Assembly (NCBI GenBank): GCA_004298075.1
Contig: SCRK01000093.1
Span: forward strand, 1 to 14,379
Source of the DNA: a bacterium
GTDB lineage: Bacteria; Omnitrophota; Gorgyraeia; Gygaellales; Profunditerraquicolaceae
Reading direction: 5' to 3'
DNA length: 14,379 nt
Below, piece after piece: positions 6,943 to 13,942 of the stretch (within the stretch, counting starts at the first letter, position 1; every line of letters starts with the position of its first letter). A program made the position numbers and the translations under genes. The notes beneath the pieces are model-generated. The model was given only the letters and a program-made list of their open reading frames with translations, ran no database searches and was not told the origin of the DNA.

Positions 6943-7686
6943 TTATTTAGTCAGTATCTCCGGGCCTTTATCCGTGATAGCAACCGTGTGCTCAAAATGA
7001 GCCGAATATGAACCGTCGGAGGTAACCGCTGTCCAGCCGTTATCGGTTATCCGGCATTCCCAGCCGCCGATATTGATCATCGGTTCGATCGCTAAAACCA
7101 TCCCGCTCTTTAACTCTGGGCCGCAATGCGCTTGTCCGAAATTAGGCACCTCGGGCTCTTCATGTAAAGCTTTCCCTATGCCATGCCCGACAAACTGCCT
7201 GACCACTGAAAACCCGCGTCCTTCCACGAAATCCTGGATCCCCCGGGAGATATCGCCTAAATTATTCCCCGGGGACGCCTGGTGGATCCCTATGTCAAGG
7301 GCCTCTTTAGCCGTATCAATCAGCTTTTTGCTGGATCCCTCTATCTTGCCGACTGCTAAGGTTATCGCGGCGTCCGAGAAATAACCCTGGTAATTTACGC
7401 CCAGGTCTATGCTTACGATATCCCCTTCCAATAATACCCTGGGGCCGGGAATACCGTGGACGATCTCTTCATTTACCGAAATGCAGGCAGTTGCCGGAAA
7501 ACCTTTATACCCTTTAAAAGCCGGGCTTGCCTTTTGATCAAGGATCAATTTTTCGGCCAAGCGGTCTATATCAGCGGTAGCGATCCCGGGCCGCACGATC
7601 CTGCTGACCTTGCGCATAACCAGGCTAAGTATCCTGCCGGAGCGCCTTAGCATCTGCAGCTCTTCTTGCGACTTCAAATGGATCAT
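6943..7686 (-). CDS. map: Methionine aminopeptidase, type I
   Basis: The 247-residue enzyme removes the initiator methionine from nascent proteins. The pita-bread fold metal ligands can all be placed: D94 (SIDLGVNY), D105 (FSDAAITL), H168 (FVGHGIG), E201 (AIEPM) and E232 (FEHTVA). The substrate-contact H77 is in NEEIVHGIPG. There is no insertion of the type II enzymes and no N-terminal zinc-finger extension, so this is the short bacterial type I form. The ATG follows adk after 14 bases, and the stop lies two bases before infA. Confidence 0.98.
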   Translation of the reverse strand: MIHLKSQEELQMLRRSGRILSLVMRKVSRIVRPGIATADIDRLAEKLILDQKASPAFKGYKGFPATACISVNEEIVHGIPGPRVLLEGDIVSIDLGVNYQGYFSDAAITLAVGKIEGSSKKLIDTAKEALDIGIHQASPGNNLGDISRGIQDFVEGRGFSVVRQFVGHGIGKALHEEPEVPNFGQAHCGPELKSGMVLAIEPMINIGGWECRITDNGWTAVTSDGSYSAHFEHTVAITDKGPEILTK

Positions 7687-7700
7687 TTGAGCACGGCCTT

Positions 7701-8342
7701 TTACGCGGTTAATCCGATGATCTGCTCTAAAACCACCTGCGCGTCCAGATCAGCGTTTAAGCTGCGCAGCTTTTTGGCTTGTTTGTAATACTCTATCAAA
7801 GAAGCAACTTCATTCTTATAAACCTGGAGGCGCTTAAGCACCGTTTCCTCGTTATCGTCGGAACGCTGATACAAGGCCCCCCGGCAATTATCGCATATCC
7901 CTTTTGTTTTGGGAGGCATGTTAACCGTATGAAAATTAGCCCCGCACTTAGAGCAGACCATCCTTCCGGTCAGCCGTTTAACGACCACAGAGTCGCTTGT
8001 GTTAAGGTAAACCACCAGGTCTACCGCGATACTTTTGCGCTTTAATATCTCATCCAGTGTCTTGGCCTGCGCCAGGTTCCTGGGATATCCGTCTAATATG
8101 AAACCTTTTTTTATATCAGGCTCATTAAAACGCTGATCAAGCATCTGCGCGACCAGCTCATCCGGGACCAGCAGGCCTTTTTCCATGATGCCCTTTGCCT
8201 GTTTACCTAACTCCGTGCCCTCTTTAACATTGAGCCTTAAGATATCCCCGGTAGAAATATGCGGCAGGGATAATCTTTCGGCAAGCCTCTTTGCCTGCGT
8301 GCCTTTGCCTGCTCCCGGAGGGCCTAAAAGCACCAAAAACAT
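7701..8342 (-). CDS. adk: Adenylate kinase with zinc-binding LID domain
   Basis: The 213-residue enzyme converts ATP plus AMP to two ADP in the cytoplasm. The P-loop is GPPGAGKGT (7-15). The AMP-binding segment includes STGDILR (30-36) and the core continues with GFILDGYPR (80-88). The LID (about 125-162) has four cysteines, C130, C133, C150 and C153, which mark the zinc-containing long-form enzyme seen in Gram-positive bacteria and many others but not in E. coli. The ATG overlaps the secY stop by one base (TAATG), the classic secY-adk coupling. Confidence 0.98.
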   Translation of the reverse strand: MFLVLLGPPGAGKGTQAKRLAERLSLPHISTGDILRLNVKEGTELGKQAKGIMEKGLLVPDELVAQMLDQRFNEPDIKKGFILDGYPRNLAQAKTLDEILKRKSIAVDLVVYLNTSDSVVVKRLTGRMVCSKCGANFHTVNMPPKTKGICDNCRGALYQRSDDNEETVLKRLQVYKNEVASLIEYYKQAKKLRSLNADLDAQVVLEQIIGLTA

Positions 8343-9688
8343 TATCTTCTCCCCCTGATGTGGCCGGTCTTTATGAAACCTTCGTAATGGTGCGTCAAAA
8401 GATGCGATTCAACCTGCTTTAAAGTATCCAGCATAACCCCCACTATGATCAGTATGCCTGTGCCTCCGAAAAATGAAGCCACCAAATACGGCACCTTGAG
8501 CCAGGCCATTATGAAATCCGGAAAAATCGCGATCACCGCGATGAAACTGGACCCCGCCAAGGTAATCCTGGTCATAACGAAATCAAGGAATTCGGCGGTA
8601 GGCCTGCCCGGCCTTATCCCCGGGATAAACCCCCCGTATTTTTTCATATTCTCGGAAAGGTCATTCGGGTTAAAAACTATTGCCGTATAAAAATAACAAA
8701 AGAAAATTATCAAAAGAGCGTAAATACCCGTATAAAGCAAATGGCCGCGGATCAACCCCTGGGCCAGGCGTTGAAAACCCGGATTCGGGATAAAAGAAGC
8801 CAAGGTAGCCGGAAAAAGTATAATTGACTGCGCGAAGATGATCGCGATAACGCCGGATGTATCTACCTTAAGAGGTATATAAGTGCTCTGCCCGCCGTAG
8901 ATCTTACGGCCTACGATCCGCCGGGCGTATTGCACGGGTATTTTTCTTACCCCCTGAGTGATCATGATTACCGCGAACACCACTACAGCCAGTAAGAAAG
9001 CCATGATCAGCAAAGTGACCGGCTGGATCTGCCTGCGGCTGGGAGCGAAAGGTGAAATTAAAACAAAAAGCTGATTCAACGCCGTAGGGATCCTTGAGAT
9101 AATACCGGCGGTGATTACCAGCGATATCCCGTTGCCGATCCCCCGCTCCTGGATCTGTTCTCCCAGCCACATAATAAAGATCGTGCCGGTTGAAAGGGTC
9201 AGGACCGTTAAAATACGGAAACCCCATCCGGGATGCATGACGATCTGCAGGCCTTCGAAACGCGCGGGATTCTCAAGCCAGAGCGCGATAAAATAAGACT
9301 GTATCACCGAAAGCAGCACTGTCCCGTAACGGGTGAACTGGTTTATCTTCTCGTATCCGGCCTTGCCCTCCTTGGCCATTTTCTCCAACGCGGGAATGAC
9401 CGCGGTCAGAAGCTGCATAATAATGGATGAGGAGATATACGGCATTATCCCCAGGGCAAATATAGTCAGGCGCTCCATAGCGCCTCCGGAGAACATATTG
9501 ATTATGCCAAAGAGCGTGCCGCCTTGAGTCTTGGCGATGCGGCTGAAAAAATCCGCCAAAGCCGCCCCATCTATTCCCGGGGTAGGGATATAACAGCCTA
9601 CCCGGTAAACTGCGATAAGCGCGCCTGTGATGATCAACCGTCTTTTTAGATCCGGGATCTTAAATGCATTGACCAGCGCATTAAACAT
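8342..9688 (-). CDS. secY: Protein translocase subunit SecY
   Basis: The 448-residue protein is the channel subunit of SecYEG in the inner membrane, with about ten hydrophobic segments spread over the length expected for SecY. Recognisable parts are the cytoplasmic start (FKIPDLKRRL, 9-18), the plug region after the first segment (about 50-70), GIMPYISSSIIMQLL (80-94), GEQIQERGIGNGISL (176-190), the basic cytoplasmic loop IPVQYARRIVGR (250-261), and the C5-type loop KYGGFIPGIRPGRPT (350-364) that contacts SecA and the ribosome. The start overlaps the end of rplO by eight bases, so the two are probably translationally coupled. Confidence 0.99.
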   Translation of the reverse strand: MFNALVNAFKIPDLKRRLIITGALIAVYRVGCYIPTPGIDGAALADFFSRIAKTQGGTLFGIINMFSGGAMERLTIFALGIMPYISSSIIMQLLTAVIPALEKMAKEGKAGYEKINQFTRYGTVLLSVIQSYFIALWLENPARFEGLQIVMHPGWGFRILTVLTLSTGTIFIMWLGEQIQERGIGNGISLVITAGIISRIPTALNQLFVLISPFAPSRRQIQPVTLLIMAFLLAVVVFAVIMITQGVRKIPVQYARRIVGRKIYGGQSTYIPLKVDTSGVIAIIFAQSIILFPATLASFIPNPGFQRLAQGLIRGHLLYTGIYALLIIFFCYFYTAIVFNPNDLSENMKKYGGFIPGIRPGRPTAEFLDFVMTRITLAGSSFIAVIAIFPDFIMAWLKVPYLVASFFGGTGILIIVGVMLDTLKQVESHLLTHHYEGFIKTGHIRGRR

Positions 9689-10223
9689 TGATTATTTCAG
9701 CTTTTCCGCCGGCGCCGGTGATCTCGTTTGAGGCGCGTTTTGAAAAAGCATGCGCCTGGACAGTAACCGGATTCTTGATGCTCCCCTGCCCCAGTATCTT
9801 GATAAGAGCGCCTTCGTCACGGATCAAACCTTTTTCCTTTAAAAGCTGCGGGGTGATCGTAGTTTCTTTTATGCCGTTGAGTTCCTCCAGGTTAACGATC
9901 TGATAAGTTTTCCTGAAGTTGCTTACAAATCCGCGCTTAGGCATCTTGCGGATAAGCGGAGACTGGCCTCCCTCAAAACCCAGATAAAAATGCCTTCCCG
10001 CGCGGGAGGTCTGGCCCTTGCTGCCGCGCGTTGAGGTTTTACCATGACCGGAACCAGGGCCGCGGCCTAAAATCTTTCTCTTCTTATGCGCGCCAAATGG
10101 GGCTTTCAGGTTATGCAAAGAAGTCAAACTCTGCGGGACTTTAACCTCGGCCTTTTTCAAAACCGGCTTCTTCATCGCCGGTTTCTTGACTGTATGCTTT
10201 ACCACGGGTTCTTTTGCTTTCAT
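9681..10223 (-). CDS. rplO: 50S ribosomal protein L15 with basic N-terminal extension
   Basis: The core L15 runs from about residue 32 to 180. It includes LHNLKAPFGAHKKRK, GRGPGSGHGKTSTRGSKGQ (53-71), the YLGFEGGQSPLIRKMPKRGF stretch (80-99), VNLEELN (110-116) and the C-terminal AHAFSKRASNEITGAGG (157-173). It is 180 residues long against about 145-150 for most L15. The extra length is an N-terminal arm of about 30 residues rich in Lys, Pro and Val, with repeated KKP units. Met17 is an alternative start, but no Shine-Dalgarno precedes it, whereas Met1 lies two bases after the rpsE stop, so I keep Met1. L30 (rpmD), normally encoded between rpsE and rplO, is absent. Confidence 0.96.
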   Translation of the reverse strand: MKAKEPVVKHTVKKPAMKKPVLKKAEVKVPQSLTSLHNLKAPFGAHKKRKILGRGPGSGHGKTSTRGSKGQTSRAGRHFYLGFEGGQSPLIRKMPKRGFVSNFRKTYQIVNLEELNGIKETTITPQLLKEKGLIRDEGALIKILGQGSIKNPVTVQAHAFSKRASNEITGAGGKAEIINV

Positions 10224-10225
10224 TT

Positions 10226-10678
10226 TTACGCTTTAAGGTTCCTTAACCCTTGCATAGTAGCTTTGATGACATTGATCGGGTTGTTTGATTTAAGACACTT
10301 GGTAAGTATATCCTTTATCCCCGCGGCCTCACAGATCGCCCGCACGGGGCCGGCGGCAATAACACCCGTACCTTCAGAAGCGGGCTTTAGCAAGACACTT
10401 GCCGCCCCGAATTTACCGATTATCTCATGAGGGATGCTTGAACCTTCCAGGGGAACCTTAAAAAGGCTTTTCTTGGCTTTGGTCAGGGATTTACGAATGG
10501 CATCGGCGACTTCATTGGCCTTATCCAAAGCAAAACCCACCCTTCCTTTGGTATCCCCCACAACCACCAAGGCGCTGAAATGCAGTTTTTTCCCGCCCTT
10601 GGTTACCTTGGTAACGCGGTTTATGCTAATAACCTTCTCGATCAGATCCGATTGCTGTCCAATACTCAATTCACGCAT
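10226..10678 (-). CDS. rpsE: 30S ribosomal protein S5
   Basis: The 150-residue protein has a short N-terminus and both S5 domains. The double-stranded RNA-binding-like domain includes VISINRVTKVTKGGKKLHF (16-34) and ALVVVGDTKGRVGFALDKANEV (36-57). The C-terminal domain includes KPASEGTGVIAAGPVRAICEAAGI (98-121) and SNNPINVIKATMQGL (131-145). S5 shapes the mRNA entry channel and affects decoding accuracy. E. coli S5 has 167 residues, and the difference is at both tails. It begins three bases after rplR and ends two bases before rplO. Confidence 0.98.
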   Translation of the reverse strand: MRELSIGQQSDLIEKVISINRVTKVTKGGKKLHFSALVVVGDTKGRVGFALDKANEVADAIRKSLTKAKKSLFKVPLEGSSIPHEIIGKFGAASVLLKPASEGTGVIAAGPVRAICEAAGIKDILTKCLKSNNPINVIKATMQGLRNLKA

Positions 10679-10681
10679 GAT

Positions 10682-11041
10682 TTAGAACTCCATTCCGCCT
10701 TTTCTTAATGCATCGGCAAAAGACCTGATCCTGCCGTGATAAAGATAACCTGCCCGGTCAAAGATAACCTTGCTGATCCCTTTTTCTTTCGCCTTTTGCG
10801 CGAAGACCTCTCCAAAAAGCCCGGATGATTTCAAATTACCCGCGCTGGGAAATTTCTCTTTTAAGCCTTTATCCTTAGTGGAGAGAGAGAACAAAACCTT
10901 GCCCTGCGTATCATCCAATACCTGGGCTTCAAGATTTTTTAATGAACGGTGCACGACCAGCCGCGGCTTCTCTGGAGTGCCGGACATCTTCATCCTTATT
11001 CTTTTATGCCTCTTTTGCCTTAACTCTTCTTTTTTTCTCAT
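10682..11041 (-). CDS. rplR: 50S ribosomal protein L18
   Basis: The 119-residue protein is of normal length. The basic N-terminus (MRKKEELRQKRHKRIRMK) is followed by the core TPEKPRLVVHRSLKNLEAQV (22-41) and the C-terminal signature VIFDRAGYLYHGRIRSFADA (92-111), ending LRKGGMEF. L18 binds 5S rRNA together with L5 in the central protuberance. It starts one base after the rplF stop and ends three bases before rpsE. Confidence 0.98.
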   Translation of the reverse strand: MRKKEELRQKRHKRIRMKMSGTPEKPRLVVHRSLKNLEAQVLDDTQGKVLFSLSTKDKGLKEKFPSAGNLKSSGLFGEVFAQKAKEKGISKVIFDRAGYLYHGRIRSFADALRKGGMEF

Positions 11042-11042
11042 T

Positions 11043-11588
11043 TTATTTACCGGTTGCCTGTGCCTTTCCTACCTTCTTCTTGACATGCTCCCCGACGAAA
11101 CGAATACCCTTGCCCTTATAAGGCTCAGGAGGATAGATCGCCCGGATCTCGGTTGAGATCTTGCCGATCAACTCTTTATCAATACCCTTGATGACCAGCT
11201 GCGTGGGCTTAGGGGTTTCGATCTTGATCCCCGCAGGAATTGCCACATTTACCGGATGCGAAAATCCTAAAGCCAGATTCAGATTGTTCCCGGTCACCGC
11301 AGCTTTAAATCCTACGCCGATGATCTCAAGCTCCCTGGTATAGCCTTCGGTCACTCCTTTGATCATATTTACGATGAGCGCGCGGTACAAGCCATGCATG
11401 GACTTGTCCAGCTTGGTATCGGCAACCCTTTTTACATGCAGCACGCCGTCTTTGATCTCAACGCTTATCCGGCCGGAGAGCCTGCGGGAAAGCTTACCCT
11501 TGGGGCCTTCAACAAAAACCTCCCCGTCTTTGACCTCGATCTTCACATCTTTTGGAACAATTACCGGCTTATTGCCTATCCTGGACAT
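11043..11588 (-). CDS. rplF: 50S ribosomal protein L6
   Basis: The 181-residue protein carries the two tandem L6 domains: MSRIGNKPVIVPKDVKIEVK at the start with VEGPKGKLSRRL (28-39), MIKGVTEGYTRELEIIGVG (75-93), and the C-terminal signature PPEPYKGKGIRFVGEHVKKK (about 152-171). L6 lies near the factor-binding site of the large subunit. A GAGGACC about eight bases before the ATG serves as ribosome binding site in the 32-base spacer after rpsH. Confidence 0.98.
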   Translation of the reverse strand: MSRIGNKPVIVPKDVKIEVKDGEVFVEGPKGKLSRRLSGRISVEIKDGVLHVKRVADTKLDKSMHGLYRALIVNMIKGVTEGYTRELEIIGVGFKAAVTGNNLNLALGFSHPVNVAIPAGIKIETPKPTQLVIKGIDKELIGKISTEIRAIYPPEPYKGKGIRFVGEHVKKKVGKAQATGK

Positions 11589-11620
11589 TTATTGGTCCTC
11601 TATTGAACTTTTAAGTTGAA

Positions 11621-12016
11621 TTACCAGATATAACCGATGATCTCCCCGCCGACACCCATCTCCCTGGCCTCTTTATCGCTAAGCATACCTTTAGAGGTAG
11701 AGACGATGGCTATCCCCCTGCCGCGCAAAACTACCGGGAGCTTCTTGCCCTCGGAATATACCCTTAAACCCGGCCTTGAAACACGCTTGATGTTGCGGAT
11801 CGCGGGCTTGCCGGCAGTGTATTTTAAATAAACCCTGACCAATCCCTGCTTTTTATCTTCGATCAATTTAAAATCATCAATATATTCATTCTTCTTCAGG
11901 ATCGCCATGATCGACTTTATGCTGTTAGAAGCCGGCAGGTCAACGGCAGGCTTTTTTACCATTATTGCGTTACGTATTATCGTAAAAACATCCGCGATCA
12001 AATCAGTTCTAGACAT
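11621..12016 (-). CDS. rpsH: 30S ribosomal protein S8
   Basis: I place the start at 12016 (MSRTDLIADVFTIIRNA), which gives 131 residues, the normal length of S8. An in-frame ATG 72 bases further upstream would add 24 residues that lie inside rpsZ and look nothing like S8. An AAGGAG nine bases before position 12016 supports the shorter form. The core contains PASNSIKSIMAILKKNEYI (28-46) and the rRNA-binding signature GIAIVSTSKGMLSDKEAREM (101-120), ending GGEIIGYIW. S8 is a primary binder of the 16S central domain and in E. coli also represses the spc operon. Confidence 0.97.
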   Translation of the reverse strand: MSRTDLIADVFTIIRNAIMVKKPAVDLPASNSIKSIMAILKKNEYIDDFKLIEDKKQGLVRVYLKYTAGKPAIRNIKRVSRPGLRVYSEGKKLPVVLRGRGIAIVSTSKGMLSDKEAREMGVGGEIIGYIW

Positions 12017-12025
12017 TACTCTATT

Positions 12026-12031
12026 CTCCTT
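12026..12031 (-). promoter_or_regulatory. Ribosome binding site deciding the rpsH start
   Basis: AAGGAG lies nine bases before the ATG at 12016 in the 25-base gap after rpsZ. It favours the 131-residue S8 over the longer reading that overlaps rpsZ. Confidence 0.75.
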
Positions 12032-12041
12032 ATGGCCGAAT

Positions 12042-12227
12042 TTACCAGCTGGCCTTTTTAACGCCGGGGATAAGCCCCTGCCAGGCAAGCTCCCTGAAAC
12101 ATATGCGGCAGAGCTGGAACCTTCTTAAATAGCCGCCGCTTCTGCCGCAGATCGAACAACGGTTATACTTACGGGTGGAAAACTTTGCCGGCCTCTTCCA
12201 TCGGGCGATTTGTGAATTCTTTGCCAT
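12042..12227 (-). CDS. rpsZ: 30S ribosomal protein S14 type Z (zinc-binding)
   Basis: The 61-residue protein is the short, zinc-binding S14, not the 89-101 residue zinc-free form. The ligands are C24, C27, C40 and C43 (RCSICGRS and LCRICFRELA), followed by the usual GLIPGVKKASW ending. S14 helps assemble the 30S head near the decoding region. It lies six bases after rplE with a weak AAGGAA ribosome binding site. It may also be called rpsN. Confidence 0.97.
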   Translation of the reverse strand: MAKNSQIARWKRPAKFSTRKYNRCSICGRSGGYLRRFQLCRICFRELAWQGLIPGVKKASW

Positions 12228-12233
12228 TTTACT

Positions 12234-12785
12234 TTATTCCTTGTCCTTGAAAGGCATGCCGAAATATTTAAGCAGTGCCCTTGCCTGTTCAGTATTTTTA
12301 GCGTTCTTGATCACGAAGGTAATATCCATGCCTTGAGTGCGCGTGATCCTGTCATATTCTATTTCCGGAAAAATGATCTGTTCGCTTAAACCTAAAGTAT
12401 AATTCCCCGCCTTATCAAATGAATCACGGCTGACCCCTCTGAAATCACGGATACGCGGCAGAGCGATATTAAGCAGGCGGTCCATAAACTCATACATCAT
12501 TGCCTTCCTAAGGGTCACTTTGGCGCCGATAGGCTGGTTAGCCCTGATCTTAAAATTGGCTATCGCCTTCTTTGACCGGCGGATCACCGGTTTCTGGCCC
12601 GTAATAGCGGCCAGTTCTTCCAAAGCTTTTTCCAGGACCTTGATATCCGCGGCACCCTCCCCGACCCCCATATTCACGACGATCTTGCTGACGGCGGGAA
12701 CAGCCATTTTATTTTTGAGCTTAAAATCCTGCATTAATTTCGGGACGATCTCATTGCGATATTTTTCCAGCATTCTCGGTGTCAT
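12234..12785 (-). CDS. rplE: 50S ribosomal protein L5
   Basis: The 183-residue protein is full length (family about 179-187). Conserved stretches are VPAVSKIVVNMGVGEGA (29-45), AITGQKPVIRRSKKAIANFK (60-79) with GAKVTLR (87-93), the FMDRLLNIALPRIRDFRG segment (100-117), NYTLGLSEQIIFPEI (128-142) and the GMDITFV motif (153-159). L5 binds 5S rRNA and contacts the P-site tRNA in the central protuberance. It starts one base after rplX. Confidence 0.98.
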   Translation of the reverse strand: MTPRMLEKYRNEIVPKLMQDFKLKNKMAVPAVSKIVVNMGVGEGAADIKVLEKALEELAAITGQKPVIRRSKKAIANFKIRANQPIGAKVTLRKAMMYEFMDRLLNIALPRIRDFRGVSRDSFDKAGNYTLGLSEQIIFPEIEYDRITRTQGMDITFVIKNAKNTEQARALLKYFGMPFKDKE

Positions 12786-12786
12786 T

Positions 12787-13098
12787 TTATAGCGCCTCTT
12801 TGCAGCTCTTACAAATTCTTACCTTTGTTTTATCCTTTGCAATATTAAAACCCACCCTGGCCGGCTTAGAGCAGCTCTTGCAAAAAACCATCAGGTTGGA
12901 TATCGCAAGCGGCACCTCGATAGAGATTATCCCGCCCTTTTGGTCCTGGCTGCTCTGGCGTTTGTGCTTCTTGGCCAGGTTAAGCCCTTCTACCAGAACG
13001 CGCTTGCCGTTCTCAATGACATTGAGCACTTTGCCTTTTTTGCCCTTGTCCTTGCCTTTGATGATCTGCACTATGTCGTTCTTCTTGATCTTTTGCAT
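12787..13098 (-). CDS. rplX: 50S ribosomal protein L24 with C-terminal zinc-ribbon cysteines
   Basis: The 103-residue protein starts with a KOW motif (IKKNDIVQIIKGKDKGKKGKV, about 4-23), as expected for bacterial L24, an assembly initiator that lies near the exit tunnel. The C-terminal part holds two cysteine pairs, C73/C76 (FCKSC) and C96/C99 (ICKSC), which probably bind zinc. This form is found in many bacteria but not in E. coli. The ATG shares one base with the rplN stop (TAATG), and rplE follows after one base. Confidence 0.97.
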   Translation of the reverse strand: MQKIKKNDIVQIIKGKDKGKKGKVLNVIENGKRVLVEGLNLAKKHKRQSSQDQKGGIISIEVPLAISNLMVFCKSCSKPARVGFNIAKDKTKVRICKSCKEAL

Positions 13099-13466
13099 TA
13101 GATTACCTCGGGAGCCAAAGAAATTATTTTATTGAATTTTTTGTCCCTCAACTCGCGGGCGACCGGCCCAAAAACACGGGTGCCCCGGGGGTTGTCCTGG
13201 TTATCAATAAGCACTACGGCATTGCGGTCAAAACGCAATATTGAGCCGTCCGCTCTTCTTATTGGATGCCTTGTGCGCACGATCACCGCTCTGGATTTCT
13301 CCCCCTTCTTTACCGTAGCGTCAGGCGAGGACTCCTTGATATTGACATTTATGACATCGCCGATCTCGGCATTCAGGGTGCCCATCCTATTCAAGACGCC
13401 GATCAAAGAAGCCTTGCGCGCCCCGGTATTGTCGGCTACATCTAAAATAGAGCGTAACTGAAGCAT
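13098..13466 (-). CDS. rplN: 50S ribosomal protein L14
   Basis: At 122 residues the protein has the exact family length. It starts MLQLRSILDVADNTGARKA, continues through GDVINVNIKE (37-46), KKGEKSRAVIVRTRHPIRRADG (53-74) and NAVVLIDNQDNPRGTRVFGPVARELR (82-107), and ends SLAPEVI. L14 contributes to a bridge between the subunits. It starts directly after the rpsQ stop, with an AGGAG about 11 bases upstream that lies within rpsQ. Confidence 0.99.
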   Translation of the reverse strand: MLQLRSILDVADNTGARKASLIGVLNRMGTLNAEIGDVINVNIKESSPDATVKKGEKSRAVIVRTRHPIRRADGSILRFDRNAVVLIDNQDNPRGTRVFGPVARELRDKKFNKIISLAPEVI

Positions 13467-13748
13467 TTAAACGATCTCCTCTGGAGCAGGCACATGCGTG
13501 CTTACGGCCTTCTTAATCACCTGCTGGACCATAAAACGCTTGTCTTTCGACAAAGGCCTGGTTTCCACGATGCTTACCGTATCTCCTAACTTGGCAATAC
13601 CCTTCTCGTCATGCGCCTTGAATTTATTATAGCGCCTGACCGTCTTGGAATATTTCGCATGCTTGGTTAAATGCATGGTCTTTACCACCACGGTCTTTTG
13701 CATCTTGTCGCTGGTCACGATCCCGGTAAATTCCTTCTGCTTGCCCAT
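13467..13748 (-). CDS. rpsQ: 30S ribosomal protein S17
   Basis: The 93-residue protein has the S17 OB-fold: KEFTGIVTSDKMQKTVVVKT (4-23), YSKTVRRYNKFKAHDEKG (33-50) and the GDTVSIVETRPLSKDKRF stretch (56-73). S17 is a primary 16S rRNA binder. The last 12 residues (KAVSTHVPAPEEIV end) go slightly beyond the E. coli form of 84 residues, which is common. It sits one base after rpmC and abuts rplN with no spacer. Confidence 0.98.
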   Translation of the reverse strand: MGKQKEFTGIVTSDKMQKTVVVKTMHLTKHAKYSKTVRRYNKFKAHDEKGIAKLGDTVSIVETRPLSKDKRFMVQQVIKKAVSTHVPAPEEIV

Positions 13749-13749
13749 A

Positions 13750-13941
13750 TTATTTATCTTTCCTGTTATTTAATATCGTCCTGATGCGCGCGATATCCTT
13801 CCTGATCAGTTTGAACTTATGCGGTTTTTCCACCCTTCCGGCGAAACGCTGCATATTCATGGCCGACAACTCCTCAAGCAGGGATTTTTCCTTCTGCAGC
13901 AACTCCTCTTGAGATAAACTCCTTAATTCCTGCGCTTTCAT
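13750..13941 (-). CDS. rpmC: 50S ribosomal protein L29
   Basis: The 63-residue protein is the two-helix L29: MKAQELRSLSQEELLQKEKS, then LLEELSAMNMQRFAGRVEKP, then the RKDIARIRTIL motif (47-57) and a short basic end. L29 lies at the tunnel exit, where chaperones and targeting factors dock. It starts one base after the rplP stop, with only a distant AGGA as ribosome binding site, so coupling to rplP is likely. Confidence 0.98.
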   Translation of the reverse strand: MKAQELRSLSQEELLQKEKSLLEELSAMNMQRFAGRVEKPHKFKLIRKDIARIRTILNNRKDK

Positions 13942-13942
13942 C

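Noticed and set aside
8904..9227. Minus-strand frame of 107 codons inside secY in another frame
   Set aside because: It lies entirely within SecY coding sequence and is rich in Pro/Arg/His/Asp as expected from a shifted reading frame.
11600..11617. Small inverted repeat AACTT/AAGTT in the rpsH-rplF spacer
   Set aside because: The stem is five AT-rich pairs with a two-base loop and no T run, too weak for a terminator or operator call.
12017..12088. 24-residue N-terminal extension of S8 from an upstream in-frame ATG
   Set aside because: The extension overlaps rpsZ in a different frame, does not resemble S8, and a proper AAGGAG stands before the later ATG at 12016.
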